Assembly: GCA_002373325.1 (NCBI GenBank) | Contig: DFKI01000163.1 | Location: 5,069 to 14,046, forward strand | DNA: 8,978 nt | Reading direction: 5' to 3' | From: Treponema sp. UBA3649 | Lineage (GTDB): Bacteria > Spirochaetota > Spirochaetia > Treponematales > Treponemataceae | Part shown: piece after piece, positions 1 through 5,928 of the stretch | How positions within the stretch are numbered: position 1 is the stretch's first letter | Layout: each line of letters begins with the position of its first letter | The notes under the pieces: model-generated | Seen by the model: the letters and a program-made list of their open reading frames with translations, nothing else | Told to the model about the DNA's origin: nothing | Databases searched by the model: none | Position numbers and translations under genes: made by a program

Positions 1-1
1 A

Positions 2-220
2 AGCTGCCTGCGGTACAACCAATTGCTATATGGACGCCCGCACTGGGGCGCAGAAGAAAGAATGAAAGTACTTCCAGAAATATTTCTAAAACGAATGGAT
101 GGAAATAAAAAGCCATTTAAATATGCAGATTCAAATATTGGTTTTAGAAATAAAACAGTGGGTAAAAATTCATCCGACGCAGAACGCCGGGGTATTGACC
201 CCTCCGCACCAATAAAGTAA
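2..220 (+). CDS. 3' end of an unrecognised reading frame
   Basis: This frame is open from the first base to a TAA at 218-220 and gives about 72 residues, including YGRPHWGAEER and DSNIGFRNKTVGKN. I do not recognise the product. A TTG at 23 and an ATG at 62 are possible internal starts. The ATG lies after a purine-rich stretch (agaagaaaga) and overlaps a TGA at 63-65 that closes another open frame ending MDARTGAQKKE. So the arrangement may instead be one gene ending at 65 and a 52-residue gene starting at 62 with an ATGA junction. The base composition is AT-rich, unlike the genes further on, and the last dozen codons (DAERRGIDPSAPIK) look untypical. It could be the tail of a real gene, a decayed gene or chance. 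Confidence 0.25.
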   Translation, partial: SCLRYNQLLYGRPHWGAEERMKVLPEIFLKRMDGNKKPFKYADSNIGFRNKTVGKNSSDAERRGIDPSAPIK

Positions 221-267
221 TTCTAAATGGGAAAATATCTTTGGCTAAATGGTAATGAAACATTTAG

Positions 268-621
268 GCGCAGTTTCATAAAAATTTATCAAAAAAAATC
301 AGGTTAAACAAAGTTTTAACATTCTCGTTGGCAGGACAAATACATCTGCTCAGTTTCATTGCGAACAATATAAGCAAAAAGACTTCCATCTTAAGCAATG
401 AATGTTCAGAAGAAGAATCTTTACAAAAAATGAGGGAAACAAGCCTTGCGACTGTATGGGAGAGCGTAAAAAAATGAATCTGGGCTTTCAAGGACTCGGT
501 TGCATTAATTCATCAAATTGTTGTCGTAGATAAATTTCGCCTTGAAGATAAAATTTCTAAGTTGCCGAAAAATCTCCTTTCAAAAATTGAAGATGAAATT
601 GATTATGTAACAAAGGAATAG
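268..621 (+). pseudogene. decayed toxin-antitoxin remnant with MazF/PemK-like C-terminus
   Basis: One frame is open from just after a TAG at 265-267 to a TAG at 619-621, broken only by a TGA at 475-477 right after a run of seven A (468-474). The part after the TGA reads KDSVALIHQIVVVDKFRLED, then KISKLPKNLLSKIEDEIDYV. This matches the usual end of MazF/PemK endoribonuclease toxins: a hydrophobic strand, then Q-I-x-x-x-D-K-x-R-L, then a helix with paired leucines. The part before the TGA (SEEESLQKMRETSLATVWES) is acidic and ends in a Trp-containing stretch, as expected for an antitoxin tail. The toxin N-terminus and catalytic half are missing, so an internal deletion that joined antitoxin and toxin ends would explain it. 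There is no good start codon or ribosome site. The family call is from memory of the motif, and the antitoxin half is inference. Confidence 0.42.
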
Positions 622-675
622 CACATAACAAGAACTTCAAAGCCTGTACAGCTTTCATCAAAATTAAAACACATA

Positions 676-704
676 TTGAGTTTTTCTCCAATCATTGATA
701 TAAT
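676..704 (+). promoter_or_regulatory. sigma-70 type promoter
   Basis: A -35 box TTGAGT (676-681) and a perfect -10 box TATAAT (699-704) are separated by 17 bases. Transcription would start near 711, giving a leader of about 28 bases. A GGAG ribosome site lies at 726-729, nine bases before the ATG at 739. It serves the membrane-protein gene. Confidence 0.8.
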
Positions 705-738
705 CTACCGAAAATAAAACATCCCGGAGTTCTTTCTC

Positions 739-1488
739 ATGGAAAAAAACAATTCGTTCAATCAGATTGCATTTCTGTTCATCCTCGGAATCGCAGGATG
801 CGCGCTCTCATTCATCGCAAGCGCACTTACCGGCTGCTACTCATCCATATCCATTCCGTCCGACCTCACTCTGAGCATGACAACTACAACCCTGGCAAGC
901 ATACTCGGTGGTACACAGGAAATACAGGCCTCAAGTTTTACCCTCGCAGCCCTCTTTCATCTGATTGGCATCCCCCTCTCCGCATTCGGATTTTACGCGG
1001 TCCTGAAACTCATCACCAAAAGAAGAAAGATTCTCGGAGGATTCTGCAAGTGGAGCCTTATATCCTTCATCTCCTTCGCCGCCGCAAGCTATCTGATCTG
1101 CACAATCACGCTGTATGTATGGAAGATTTTCGTCTCGCAGATTGAGGGAAACCGTCTCTCCACAATCAGTGACTTCGCCTTCACATTCCTCATGCCGTCC
1201 GCCTGTCTCATGCTGATTTCATACTTCGTCCTTTCCGTAATCCTTTTTATCGCGGTAATCTCAAAATCCACCACGCTGCCACGCTTTTTCGTCATCTTCA
1301 ATCCGCTCGTCCCAATCCTGCTGATTTTCCTCCTCAACTTCCTCATTCCCGGCATCCCGCTCTGGAACGTAATCAAATGGGGAGCACTTTCCGCCGCCAC
1401 ACTGATTTTCACCGCATCCTCCTTCATCCATTTTTTGGTAAGCCAGGGAGAGCCGAAATCAGCACAGGAAGAGTACAAGGGCGAGTAA
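739..1488 (+). CDS. six-helix integral membrane protein, function unknown
   Basis: This 249-residue protein has about six hydrophobic segments, at roughly residues 8-30, 64-90, 104-129, 147-173, 180-206 and 210-236, so it should lie in the inner membrane. A basic loop KLITKRRK follows the second segment. A LPRFFVIFNPLVP stretch opens the fifth, and the tail is short and charged. The overall plan and the LPR-x-F-x-x-x-NPL motif resemble the uncharacterised DUF6796-type membrane proteins, but that is a tentative recollection. No catalytic or transport motif is visible. The ATG at 739 is supported by GGAG at 726-729 and by the promoter just upstream. The gene is a single unit: its own promoter lies before it and a 129-base gap separates it from metY. 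GC content is clearly higher than in the preceding 700 bases. Confidence 0.8.
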   Translation: MEKNNSFNQIAFLFILGIAGCALSFIASALTGCYSSISIPSDLTLSMTTTTLASILGGTQEIQASSFTLAALFHLIGIPLSAFGFYAVLKLITKRRKILGGFCKWSLISFISFAAASYLICTITLYVWKIFVSQIEGNRLSTISDFAFTFLMPSACLMLISYFVLSVILFIAVISKSTTLPRFFVIFNPLVPILLIFLLNFLIPGIPLWNVIKWGALSAATLIFTASSFIHFLVSQGEPKSAQEEYKGE

Positions 1489-1531
1489 TCCAAATTTACC
1501 GGCACGGACAACTTATAGATTTTTTCTATAG

Positions 1532-1559
1532 CCGACCATACAAAACTCGTATTAGTCGG
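1532..1559. repeat. inverted repeat upstream of metY, possible operator
   Basis: CCGAC (1532-1536) and GTCGG (1555-1559) are complementary. Inside them ATAC (1538-1541) pairs with GTAT (1549-1552) around a seven-base loop. No T-run follows on either strand, so it is not an intrinsic terminator. It ends about 16 bases before the likely -10 box of metY, so a regulator bound here would cover the -35 region. The regulator is unknown. A second small inverted repeat, TATAG/CTATA (1514-1518 and 1526-1530), lies immediately upstream. Confidence 0.4.
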
Positions 1560-1575
1560 AATCCATAAAAAATGT

Positions 1576-1581
1576 TATCAT
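1576..1581 (+). promoter_or_regulatory. likely -10 box for metY
   Basis: TATCAT matches the -10 consensus at five of six positions and lies 36 bases before the metY start. No good -35 box is found 16-18 bases upstream; that position holds TTAGTC, which overlaps the inverted repeat. A promoter with a weak -35 that depends on or is blocked by a regulator would fit, but this is inference. The gene's ribosome site is AGAGG at 1606-1610, seven bases before ATG. Confidence 0.35.
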
Positions 1582-1617
1582 AGCTCACCCAATTTTTGTG
1601 AAATCAGAGGTAAAACA

Positions 1618-2895
1618 ATGGAACAGGAAACAAAATGTATTCACGCCGGATACACACCAAAAAACGGTGAGTCCAGGATGATTCCGCTCATACAGAGCAC
1701 GACCTTCAAGTACGACACAAGCGAGGACATGGCAAAACTCTTCGACCTTGAGGCATCCGGATATTTTTACACAAGGCTGCAGAACCCAACGAATGATTTC
1801 GTCGCTGCAAAAATCGCGGCTCTGGAAGGCGGTACTGCGGGTATGCTCACCTCATCCGGACAGGCGGCAAACTTCTTCGCAATCTTCAACGTCGCAAACA
1901 GCGGGGACCACATAATCTCATCCGCGTCAATCTACGGAGGAACATACAATCTCTTCAACGTGACCATGCGCAAGATGGGCATTGACTTCACTTTCGTCTC
2001 TCCAGACTGCAGCGAGGAAGAGCTTGAGGCGGCTTTCAAACCGAACACAAAGGCCGTTTTCGGAGAGACCATCGCAAATCCATCCCTCGTGGTTCTTGAC
2101 ATAGAGAAATTCGCCAGGGCAGCACATAAGCACGGAGTTCCTCTGATTGTGGACAACACTTTCGCCACGCCAATCAACTGCCAGGCAATCAAGTACGGAG
2201 TGGACATCGTGACCCACTCGACAACAAAATACATGGACGGCCATGACTGCGGTGTGGGTGGGGCCATAGTTGATTCGGGCAACTTCGACTGGATGGCGCA
2301 CGCTGACAAATTCCCCGGACTCTGCACCCCGGACGAATCATACCACGGAATCACCTACGCGACGAAATTCGGAAAGGAGGGAGCTTTCATCACAAAGTGT
2401 ACCGCCCAGCTGATGAGGGACTTCGGCTCAATCCAGTCACCAATGAACGCATTCCTTTTGAACCTCGGTCTTGAGTCCCTTCCGCTCAGGATGAAGAGAC
2501 ACTGCGAGAACGGACTTGCCGTCGCTGAATATCTCTCCAAGCACGACAAGGTTTCCTGGGTGACATACCCCGGACTTCCCGGAGACAAGTATCACGCGCT
2601 CGCACAAAAATACATGCCGAACGGAACCTGCGGAGTAGTCTCTTTCGGAGTGAAGGGAGGACGAAAAGCTGCCGAGGAGTTCATGAAGCATCTCAAGGTG
2701 GCGATGATAGCAACCCACGTGGCGGACGCACACACATGCGTTCTCCATCCCGCATCGGCGACGCACAGACAGCTAACCGACGAAGAGCTCAAGGCTTGTG
2801 GAATCGGCCCCGACCTGATACGCTTCTCCGTGGGAATTGAGAACATCAACGACATCATCGGTGATTTGGAGCAGGCTCTCGCCGCCGTAAAATAA
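1618..2895 (+). CDS. metY: O-acetylhomoserine sulfhydrylase (O-acetylhomoserine aminocarboxypropyltransferase)
   Basis: This cytoplasmic PLP enzyme makes homocysteine from O-acetyl-L-homoserine and sulfide, the direct sulfhydrylation route to methionine. At 425 residues it has the normal length for the Cys/Met metabolism PLP family. Landmarks are Y51-x-R53 followed by NPT (phosphate contact from the neighbouring subunit), SSGQAAN at 79-85 (PLP phosphate loop), VDNT with D179 (pyridine-nitrogen contact), and HSTTKYMDGH with the Schiff-base lysine K204. IRFSVGIE near the end carries R402, which should hold the substrate carboxylate. The opening TKCIHAGYTP and the GHDCGVGGAI stretch after the lysine are typical of metY rather than metB or metC. 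AGAGG lies seven bases before the ATG. The gene stands alone, with a candidate operator in front and a convergent unit behind. Sulfur regulation is likely but only inferred from the inverted repeat. Confidence 0.95.
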   Translation: MEQETKCIHAGYTPKNGESRMIPLIQSTTFKYDTSEDMAKLFDLEASGYFYTRLQNPTNDFVAAKIAALEGGTAGMLTSSGQAANFFAIFNVANSGDHIISSASIYGGTYNLFNVTMRKMGIDFTFVSPDCSEEELEAAFKPNTKAVFGETIANPSLVVLDIEKFARAAHKHGVPLIVDNTFATPINCQAIKYGVDIVTHSTTKYMDGHDCGVGGAIVDSGNFDWMAHADKFPGLCTPDESYHGITYATKFGKEGAFITKCTAQLMRDFGSIQSPMNAFLLNLGLESLPLRMKRHCENGLAVAEYLSKHDKVSWVTYPGLPGDKYHALAQKYMPNGTCGVVSFGVKGGRKAAEEFMKHLKVAMIATHVADAHTCVLHPASATHRQLTDEELKACGIGPDLIRFSVGIENINDIIGDLEQALAAVK

Positions 2896-2915
2896 GGTTT
2901 TCGGCATAAAATCAG

Positions 2916-2955
2916 AAAAAGGGAACCTTGAGAACAAATCCGTTTCAGGGTTCCC
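2916..2955 (-). terminator. intrinsic terminator of the minus-strand unit, between converging genes
   Basis: GGGAACCTTGA (2921-2931) pairs with TCAGGGTTCCC (2945-2955), an 11-pair stem with one G-T pair and a 13-base loop. On the minus strand the hairpin is followed directly by TTTTT (2920-2916), so it is a Rho-independent terminator for transcripts coming from 3658. On the plus strand it starts 25 bases after the metY stop but lacks a T-run, so it would at best stabilise the metY mRNA end. Confidence 0.75.
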
Positions 2956-2973
2956 ATGTCACCTGAAGAAGTT

Positions 2974-3185
2974 TCAAAAGTCAGACAAATTTTGAAACCT
3001 GCATATCACTTTCTTTTCCACGCGCACTTCCGCCTGAATGTCAGCCACACTGAGCAGAATGATTTCCGAACGCGAGTTTTTCCCGGAACCAAGGCTACGA
3101 TTCCGCGCCCCAAACCTGTAACACAAGAAGGTCTCCTTAATCGCATCCCCGAATTATCTCCGAACTTTTTCTTTTCCTCAAACAT
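2974..3185 (-). pseudogene. small gene apparently split by a frameshift, function unknown
   Basis: On the minus strand an excellent ribosome site (AAGGAGATAAAA) precedes an ATG at 3185-3183. The frame begins MFEEKKKFGDNSG but then turns into an Arg/Lys/Cys/Trp-rich sequence ending at 3006. A second frame, which stops at 2974, reads like real protein over the rest: DAIKETFLCYRFGARNRSLG and later SEIILLSVADIQAEVRVEKK. One extra G in the GGGG run around codon 13 would join the two into a 70-residue protein. The intrinsic terminator starts only 19 bases after the second stop, which supports 2974 as the true end. Alternatively the second frame starts at its own TTG (3126-3124), which has AAGGAG six bases upstream. 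It lies 53 bases after the STN-domain gene, probably in the same transcript. The product is unrecognised. A sequencing error is possible. Confidence 0.45.
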
Positions 3186-3238
3186 TTTTATCTCCTTACT
3201 ACAATTTTTTTTCGCGCAAAAACGCAGTGTAAAAATTT

Positions 3239-3658
3239 CTAATTACCCACGGCAATTCTCCTTGAGACCCTGAGATGTCCGTCCACAATCTCGGCTGAAT
3301 AATCATCCCCGAGAATCCGGACCACCGAAGAGACGAAATCCCACGCACCGAGACCCGCCGCATGGATTGAAACCCGCCCGACAGGAATCGGATCAAAAAC
3401 CACGTCCACCCTGAAAAAAGCGCTTATTGCATCCAGAACTGTTCCGGGACTCACATCAAACGCGTCCATAAAAAGTTGCTCGCCGGACTCCGAAAAAAAC
3501 ACGCGGTCCCAGACAAGCTCCTCATCCAGATTCCAGTCCACGGTGTTCCCGCCATCTCCCACGCCCATCTCCGCATGACAAAAATCCACACGAAGGATGG
3601 AAAAAAGAGAAGCCGCGAACATCCACATGAGAAACTTTTTCAAAATCATTTTTCGCAT
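3239..3658 (-). CDS. exported protein with a single STN/secretin-N0-like domain
   Basis: This 139-residue protein has a signal peptide: MRKMILKKF, a hydrophobic stretch to about residue 22, and a possible cut after CHA at 27-29. The mature part is short. From about residue 68 it has the STN (secretin and TonB N-terminal short domain) pattern: DVSPGTVLDAISAFFRVDVV, then FDPIPVGRVSIHAAGL, a helix WDFVSSVVRILG, and a final strand pair DYSAEIVDGHLRVSRR. In known proteins this beta-alpha fold opens secretins and TonB receptors and binds partners in the periplasm. Here no pore or barrel follows, so it is a stand-alone domain. The start at 3658 is chosen over an upstream ATG (3697) because GGGAG lies five bases before it and the signal peptide begins there. 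The gene is divergent from alaS. The domain call rests on pattern recognition only. Confidence 0.65.
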   Translation of the reverse strand: MRKMILKKFLMWMFAASLFSILRVDFCHAEMGVGDGGNTVDWNLDEELVWDRVFFSESGEQLFMDAFDVSPGTVLDAISAFFRVDVVFDPIPVGRVSIHAAGLGAWDFVSSVVRILGDDYSAEIVDGHLRVSRRIAVGN

Positions 3659-3906
3659 ATCATCTCCCGTCCGCAGCGAAAAAAATTCGCCCGACACTTA
3701 TATATGTTCCCCAAATCTCCGCGCCGGTAATCAAAAGCGCAAAAAAATCAGAAAAAAAACAAAATTTTCCGCTGAATATCAAAAATCTCCATCCTGCGCC
3801 GCGTAAAAAACGTGAAAATCCGATTTTAAATATGCAGGGTACTCAAGAGCGGAAACTCAAAAATTTGCCGCGCGGTTCATCAAAAATCCAACGGATTCTC
3901 CTTCCC
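3659..3906. other. divergent intergenic region, A-rich
   Basis: These 248 bases separate the minus-strand STN-domain gene from the alaS promoter. They hold the ribosome site of the minus-strand gene (GGGAG, complement of 3664-3668) and a TATATA on the minus strand near 3698-3705 that could be its -10 box. I find no acceptable -35 partner. The rest has several A-runs and the recurring short word AAAAATC, but no reading frame, hairpin or RNA gene that I can support. Confidence 0.4.
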
Positions 3907-3935
3907 TTGACTAAATCAACATTCTTCTATATAAT
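3907..3935 (+). promoter_or_regulatory. sigma-70 promoter of alaS giving a leaderless or near-leaderless mRNA
   Basis: TTGACT (3907-3912) and a perfect TATAAT (3930-3935) are separated by 17 bases. The usual start point, 6-8 bases after the -10 box, is 3941-3943, while the alaS ATG begins at 3945. That leaves only a few bases of leader at most and no room for a ribosome site. Confidence 0.85.
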
Positions 3936-3944
3936 TGAAATACT

Positions 3945-5768
3945 ATGACCGCAAACGACTTACGTTCAAAATACATCGCTTTTTTCAAGAGCAAAAATCA
4001 TGCAGAGATTTCCGGACAGTCCTTGATACCGGAAAATGACCCTTCCGTACTTTTCACCACAGCCGGAATGCATCCACTTGTACCATATCTTTTGGGTGAG
4101 CCTCATCCCGCAGGAACCAGGCTTACGGACTATCAGAAGTGCATAAGAACGGGCGACATTGACGAAGTTGGAGATCCGAGTCACCTCACATGTTTTGAGA
4201 TGCTTGGAAACTGGTCACTGGGCGACTATTTCAAAAAAGAGTCCATCGCATTCTCATACGAATTTCTCACGAGCAAGGATTGGCTGGGACTTGACCCCAA
4301 AAAACTCTCCGTCACTGTTTTTGAAGGCGATGAGAGCGCACCGAGGGATGACGAGGCCGCGGAATATTGGAAGGAAAACGGAATGCCCGAGGACAAGATT
4401 GCGTATCTTCCGGCAAGCGACAACTGGTGGGCTGCGGGTCCGACGGGTCCATGCGGTCCTGACACGGAGATTTTCTACTGGGTCGGCGAGGGATTTCCTC
4501 CCGTGGGCAGCAACAAGAAGACAGACAGCGACAACTGGATGGAAATCTGGAACAACGTCTTCATGCAGTTCAACCGCATTGACGAAAAGACGCTCGTAAA
4601 GCTCCCCAAGCAGAACGTGGACACAGGAATGGGACTTGAGAGAACAAACTGCATCCTCCAGGGAAAAACCAGCGTCTACCTCACCGAGGTTTTCCAGCCC
4701 ATCATCGCGGAGATTGAGAAATTAGCTTCCTATAAATACGGCGAGGACAGCGAGAAGGACAAGAGCGTAAGAATCATCGCGGATCATGTGCGCGCGTCGG
4801 TATTTATCCTTGGAGATCAGAAGGGAGTTTCCCCCTCAAACCTTGGTGCGGGCTATGTTTTGCGCCGTCTTATCCGAAGGGCCGTTCGCCATGGTCTCAA
4901 GCTTGGAATCGACGTGGATTTCCTTGGCCCCATCGCGTCAGTCGTGGTCGAAAACTTCAAGGGAGCATATCCTGAGCTTGCAGAAAACCGTGAGAAGATT
5001 GAAAAGGAACTCAAGGCGGAGGAGAACAAATTCCGCGACACGCTGAAAAAAGGTGAGGCGGAGTTCCAAAAGCTTCTCCCCAACCTGCTCAAGAACCCCA
5101 AGAAGGAAATTTCGGGCAAGGTCGCGTTCAGGCTTTACGACACATTCGGATATCCCGTGGAGCTCACACAGGAGCTTGGAGCCGAGCACGGATTCACAGT
5201 TGACTTGGAAGGATTCAAGGAGGCCGAGAAAAAGCACCAGGAGGCATCGAAGTCCCTTGACGCGGGAAAAGCAAAGGGAGGACTTGCCGAGCAGAGCGAG
5301 ATTACCACGAAATACCACACGGCTACCCACCTTTTGCAGCAGGCTCTGGTTGACGTTCTCGGAGATCAGGTGGCGCAGAAGGGAAGCAACATAAACAACG
5401 AGCGCATGAGGTTCGACTTCACGTTCGACCGTCCCATGACCAAGGAAGAGATCCAGAAGGCAGAGGACATCGTAAACGCGAAGATAAAGGAAGATTTGCC
5501 CGTCACCATGGAGATTATGACGCTGGAGCAGGCAAAGGCAGAGGGAGCGAGGGCACTTTTCGCAAACAAATACGGCGAGAGCGTCAAGGTCTACACCATC
5601 GGGCGTGACCCCAAGACGGACTGGTTCAGCAAGGAAGTCTGCGGAGGTCCCCACGTACAGCACACGGCACAGATCGGCGAGTTCAAGATTACGAAGGAGC
5701 AGTCTTCATCTGCAGGAGTAAGGCGAATCAGGGCTGTTATCTCAGGCGGCCTTCCACTGGAAAACTGA
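3945..5768 (+). CDS. alaS: alanyl-tRNA synthetase, short spirochaete form
   Basis: It charges tRNA-Ala with alanine in the cytoplasm and clears mischarged tRNA. The class II catalytic core shows LFTTAGMHPLVPYLLGE near residues 36-52, motif 2 around R68 (KCIRTGDIDEVG) to FEMLGNWSLGDYF (84-96), the GPTGPCGPDTE loop at 165-175, and motif 3 GMGLER at 228-233. LRRLIRRAVRHG (307-317) belongs to the tRNA-recognition helices. The editing domain has its zinc ligands H458 and H462 (HTATH) and C566 and H570 (CGGPH). At 607 residues it is far shorter than the ~876 of E. coli. The protein ends just after the editing domain, so the coiled coil and C-Ala domain are absent. The segment before HTATH is only a charged linker, so the beta-barrel also seems lost. 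No ribosome site precedes the ATG, but the N-terminus MTANDLRSKYIAFF is the conserved family start. Confidence 0.97.
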   Translation: MTANDLRSKYIAFFKSKNHAEISGQSLIPENDPSVLFTTAGMHPLVPYLLGEPHPAGTRLTDYQKCIRTGDIDEVGDPSHLTCFEMLGNWSLGDYFKKESIAFSYEFLTSKDWLGLDPKKLSVTVFEGDESAPRDDEAAEYWKENGMPEDKIAYLPASDNWWAAGPTGPCGPDTEIFYWVGEGFPPVGSNKKTDSDNWMEIWNNVFMQFNRIDEKTLVKLPKQNVDTGMGLERTNCILQGKTSVYLTEVFQPIIAEIEKLASYKYGEDSEKDKSVRIIADHVRASVFILGDQKGVSPSNLGAGYVLRRLIRRAVRHGLKLGIDVDFLGPIASVVVENFKGAYPELAENREKIEKELKAEENKFRDTLKKGEAEFQKLLPNLLKNPKKEISGKVAFRLYDTFGYPVELTQELGAEHGFTVDLEGFKEAEKKHQEASKSLDAGKAKGGLAEQSEITTKYHTATHLLQQALVDVLGDQVAQKGSNINNERMRFDFTFDRPMTKEEIQKAEDIVNAKIKEDLPVTMEIMTLEQAKAEGARALFANKYGESVKVYTIGRDPKTDWFSKEVCGGPHVQHTAQIGEFKITKEQSSSAGVRRIRAVISGGLPLEN

Positions 5769-5789
5769 CTGACGAATCATTAAATTTTT

Positions 5790-5825
5790 TCCCTCCATGT
5801 AACGAAATACGGGAGGGATTGTTAT
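5790..5825 (+). terminator. hairpin after alaS, weak intrinsic terminator
   Basis: TCCCTCC (5790-5796) pairs with GGAGGGA (5812-5818), a seven-pair stem with a 15-base loop. It is followed by the imperfect T-rich tail TTGTTAT. It begins 22 bases after the alaS stop. The tail is poor, so some read-through into the next gene is likely. Confidence 0.5.
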
Positions 5826-5828
5826 ATT
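5820..5828 (+). promoter_or_regulatory. extended -10 promoter for the downstream operon
   Basis: TGT followed by TATATT (5823-5828) forms an extended -10 element. The -35 position 17 bases upstream holds TAACGA, a poor match, which extended -10 promoters tolerate. The element lies directly in the tail of the preceding hairpin. Start of transcription would be near 5835, leaving a leader of about 94 bases before the ATG at 5929. Confidence 0.45.
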
Positions 5829-5836
5829 AGATGTAC

Positions 5837-5902
5837 GGGGGAAGCCGAAAGACACCCCCTTCTGGAAAGATAAAGTCCGGGATTCATTCCGGCTTTTATT
5901 TC
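5837..5902 (+). promoter_or_regulatory. structured mRNA leader with attenuator-like hairpin
   Basis: Two hairpins follow the inferred start. GGGGG (5837-5841) pairs with CCCCC (5855-5859) around a 13-base loop. CCGGGA (5877-5882) pairs with TTCCGG (5887-5892) around the tetraloop TTCA and is followed by CTTTTATTTC, which resembles an intrinsic terminator placed before the gene. The ribosome site AGAGG (5918-5922) lies after it. No known riboswitch class is recognised. Confidence 0.4.
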
Positions 5903-5928
5903 GGAAGACTTAAACAAAGAGGATGAAT

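Noticed and set aside
227..307. 26-codon frame starting MGKYLWLNGNETF
   Set aside because: It is too short, has no ribosome site, matches no family I know, and lies in decayed AT-rich sequence.
271..359. Nine-base direct repeat CAGTTTCAT at 271-279 and 351-359
   Set aside because: It is short, in AT-rich DNA, and not at the ends of any recognisable mobile element; it is most likely chance.
276..491. 71-codon minus-strand hydrophobic frame
   Set aside because: It is antisense to the toxin-antitoxin-like remnant, and its F/L-rich composition arises from the A-rich plus strand. No ribosome site is present.
2956..3273. 105-codon plus-strand frame after metY
   Set aside because: It starts at the edge of the hairpin with no ribosome site, has low-complexity F/S-rich sequence, and lies antisense to a better-supported minus-strand unit with ribosome sites and a terminator.
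4938..5663. 241-codon minus-strand frame inside alaS
   Set aside because: It is fully antisense to a well-conserved essential gene, rich in Leu/Val/Cys/Arg as expected from complementing that codon pattern, with no ribosome site or family resemblance.
5833..5895. Possible riboswitch or RNase P-like element because of AAAGTCCGGG
   Set aside because: Only this short string resembles the RNase P signature. The other conserved parts and the needed length are absent, and no known riboswitch core fits.
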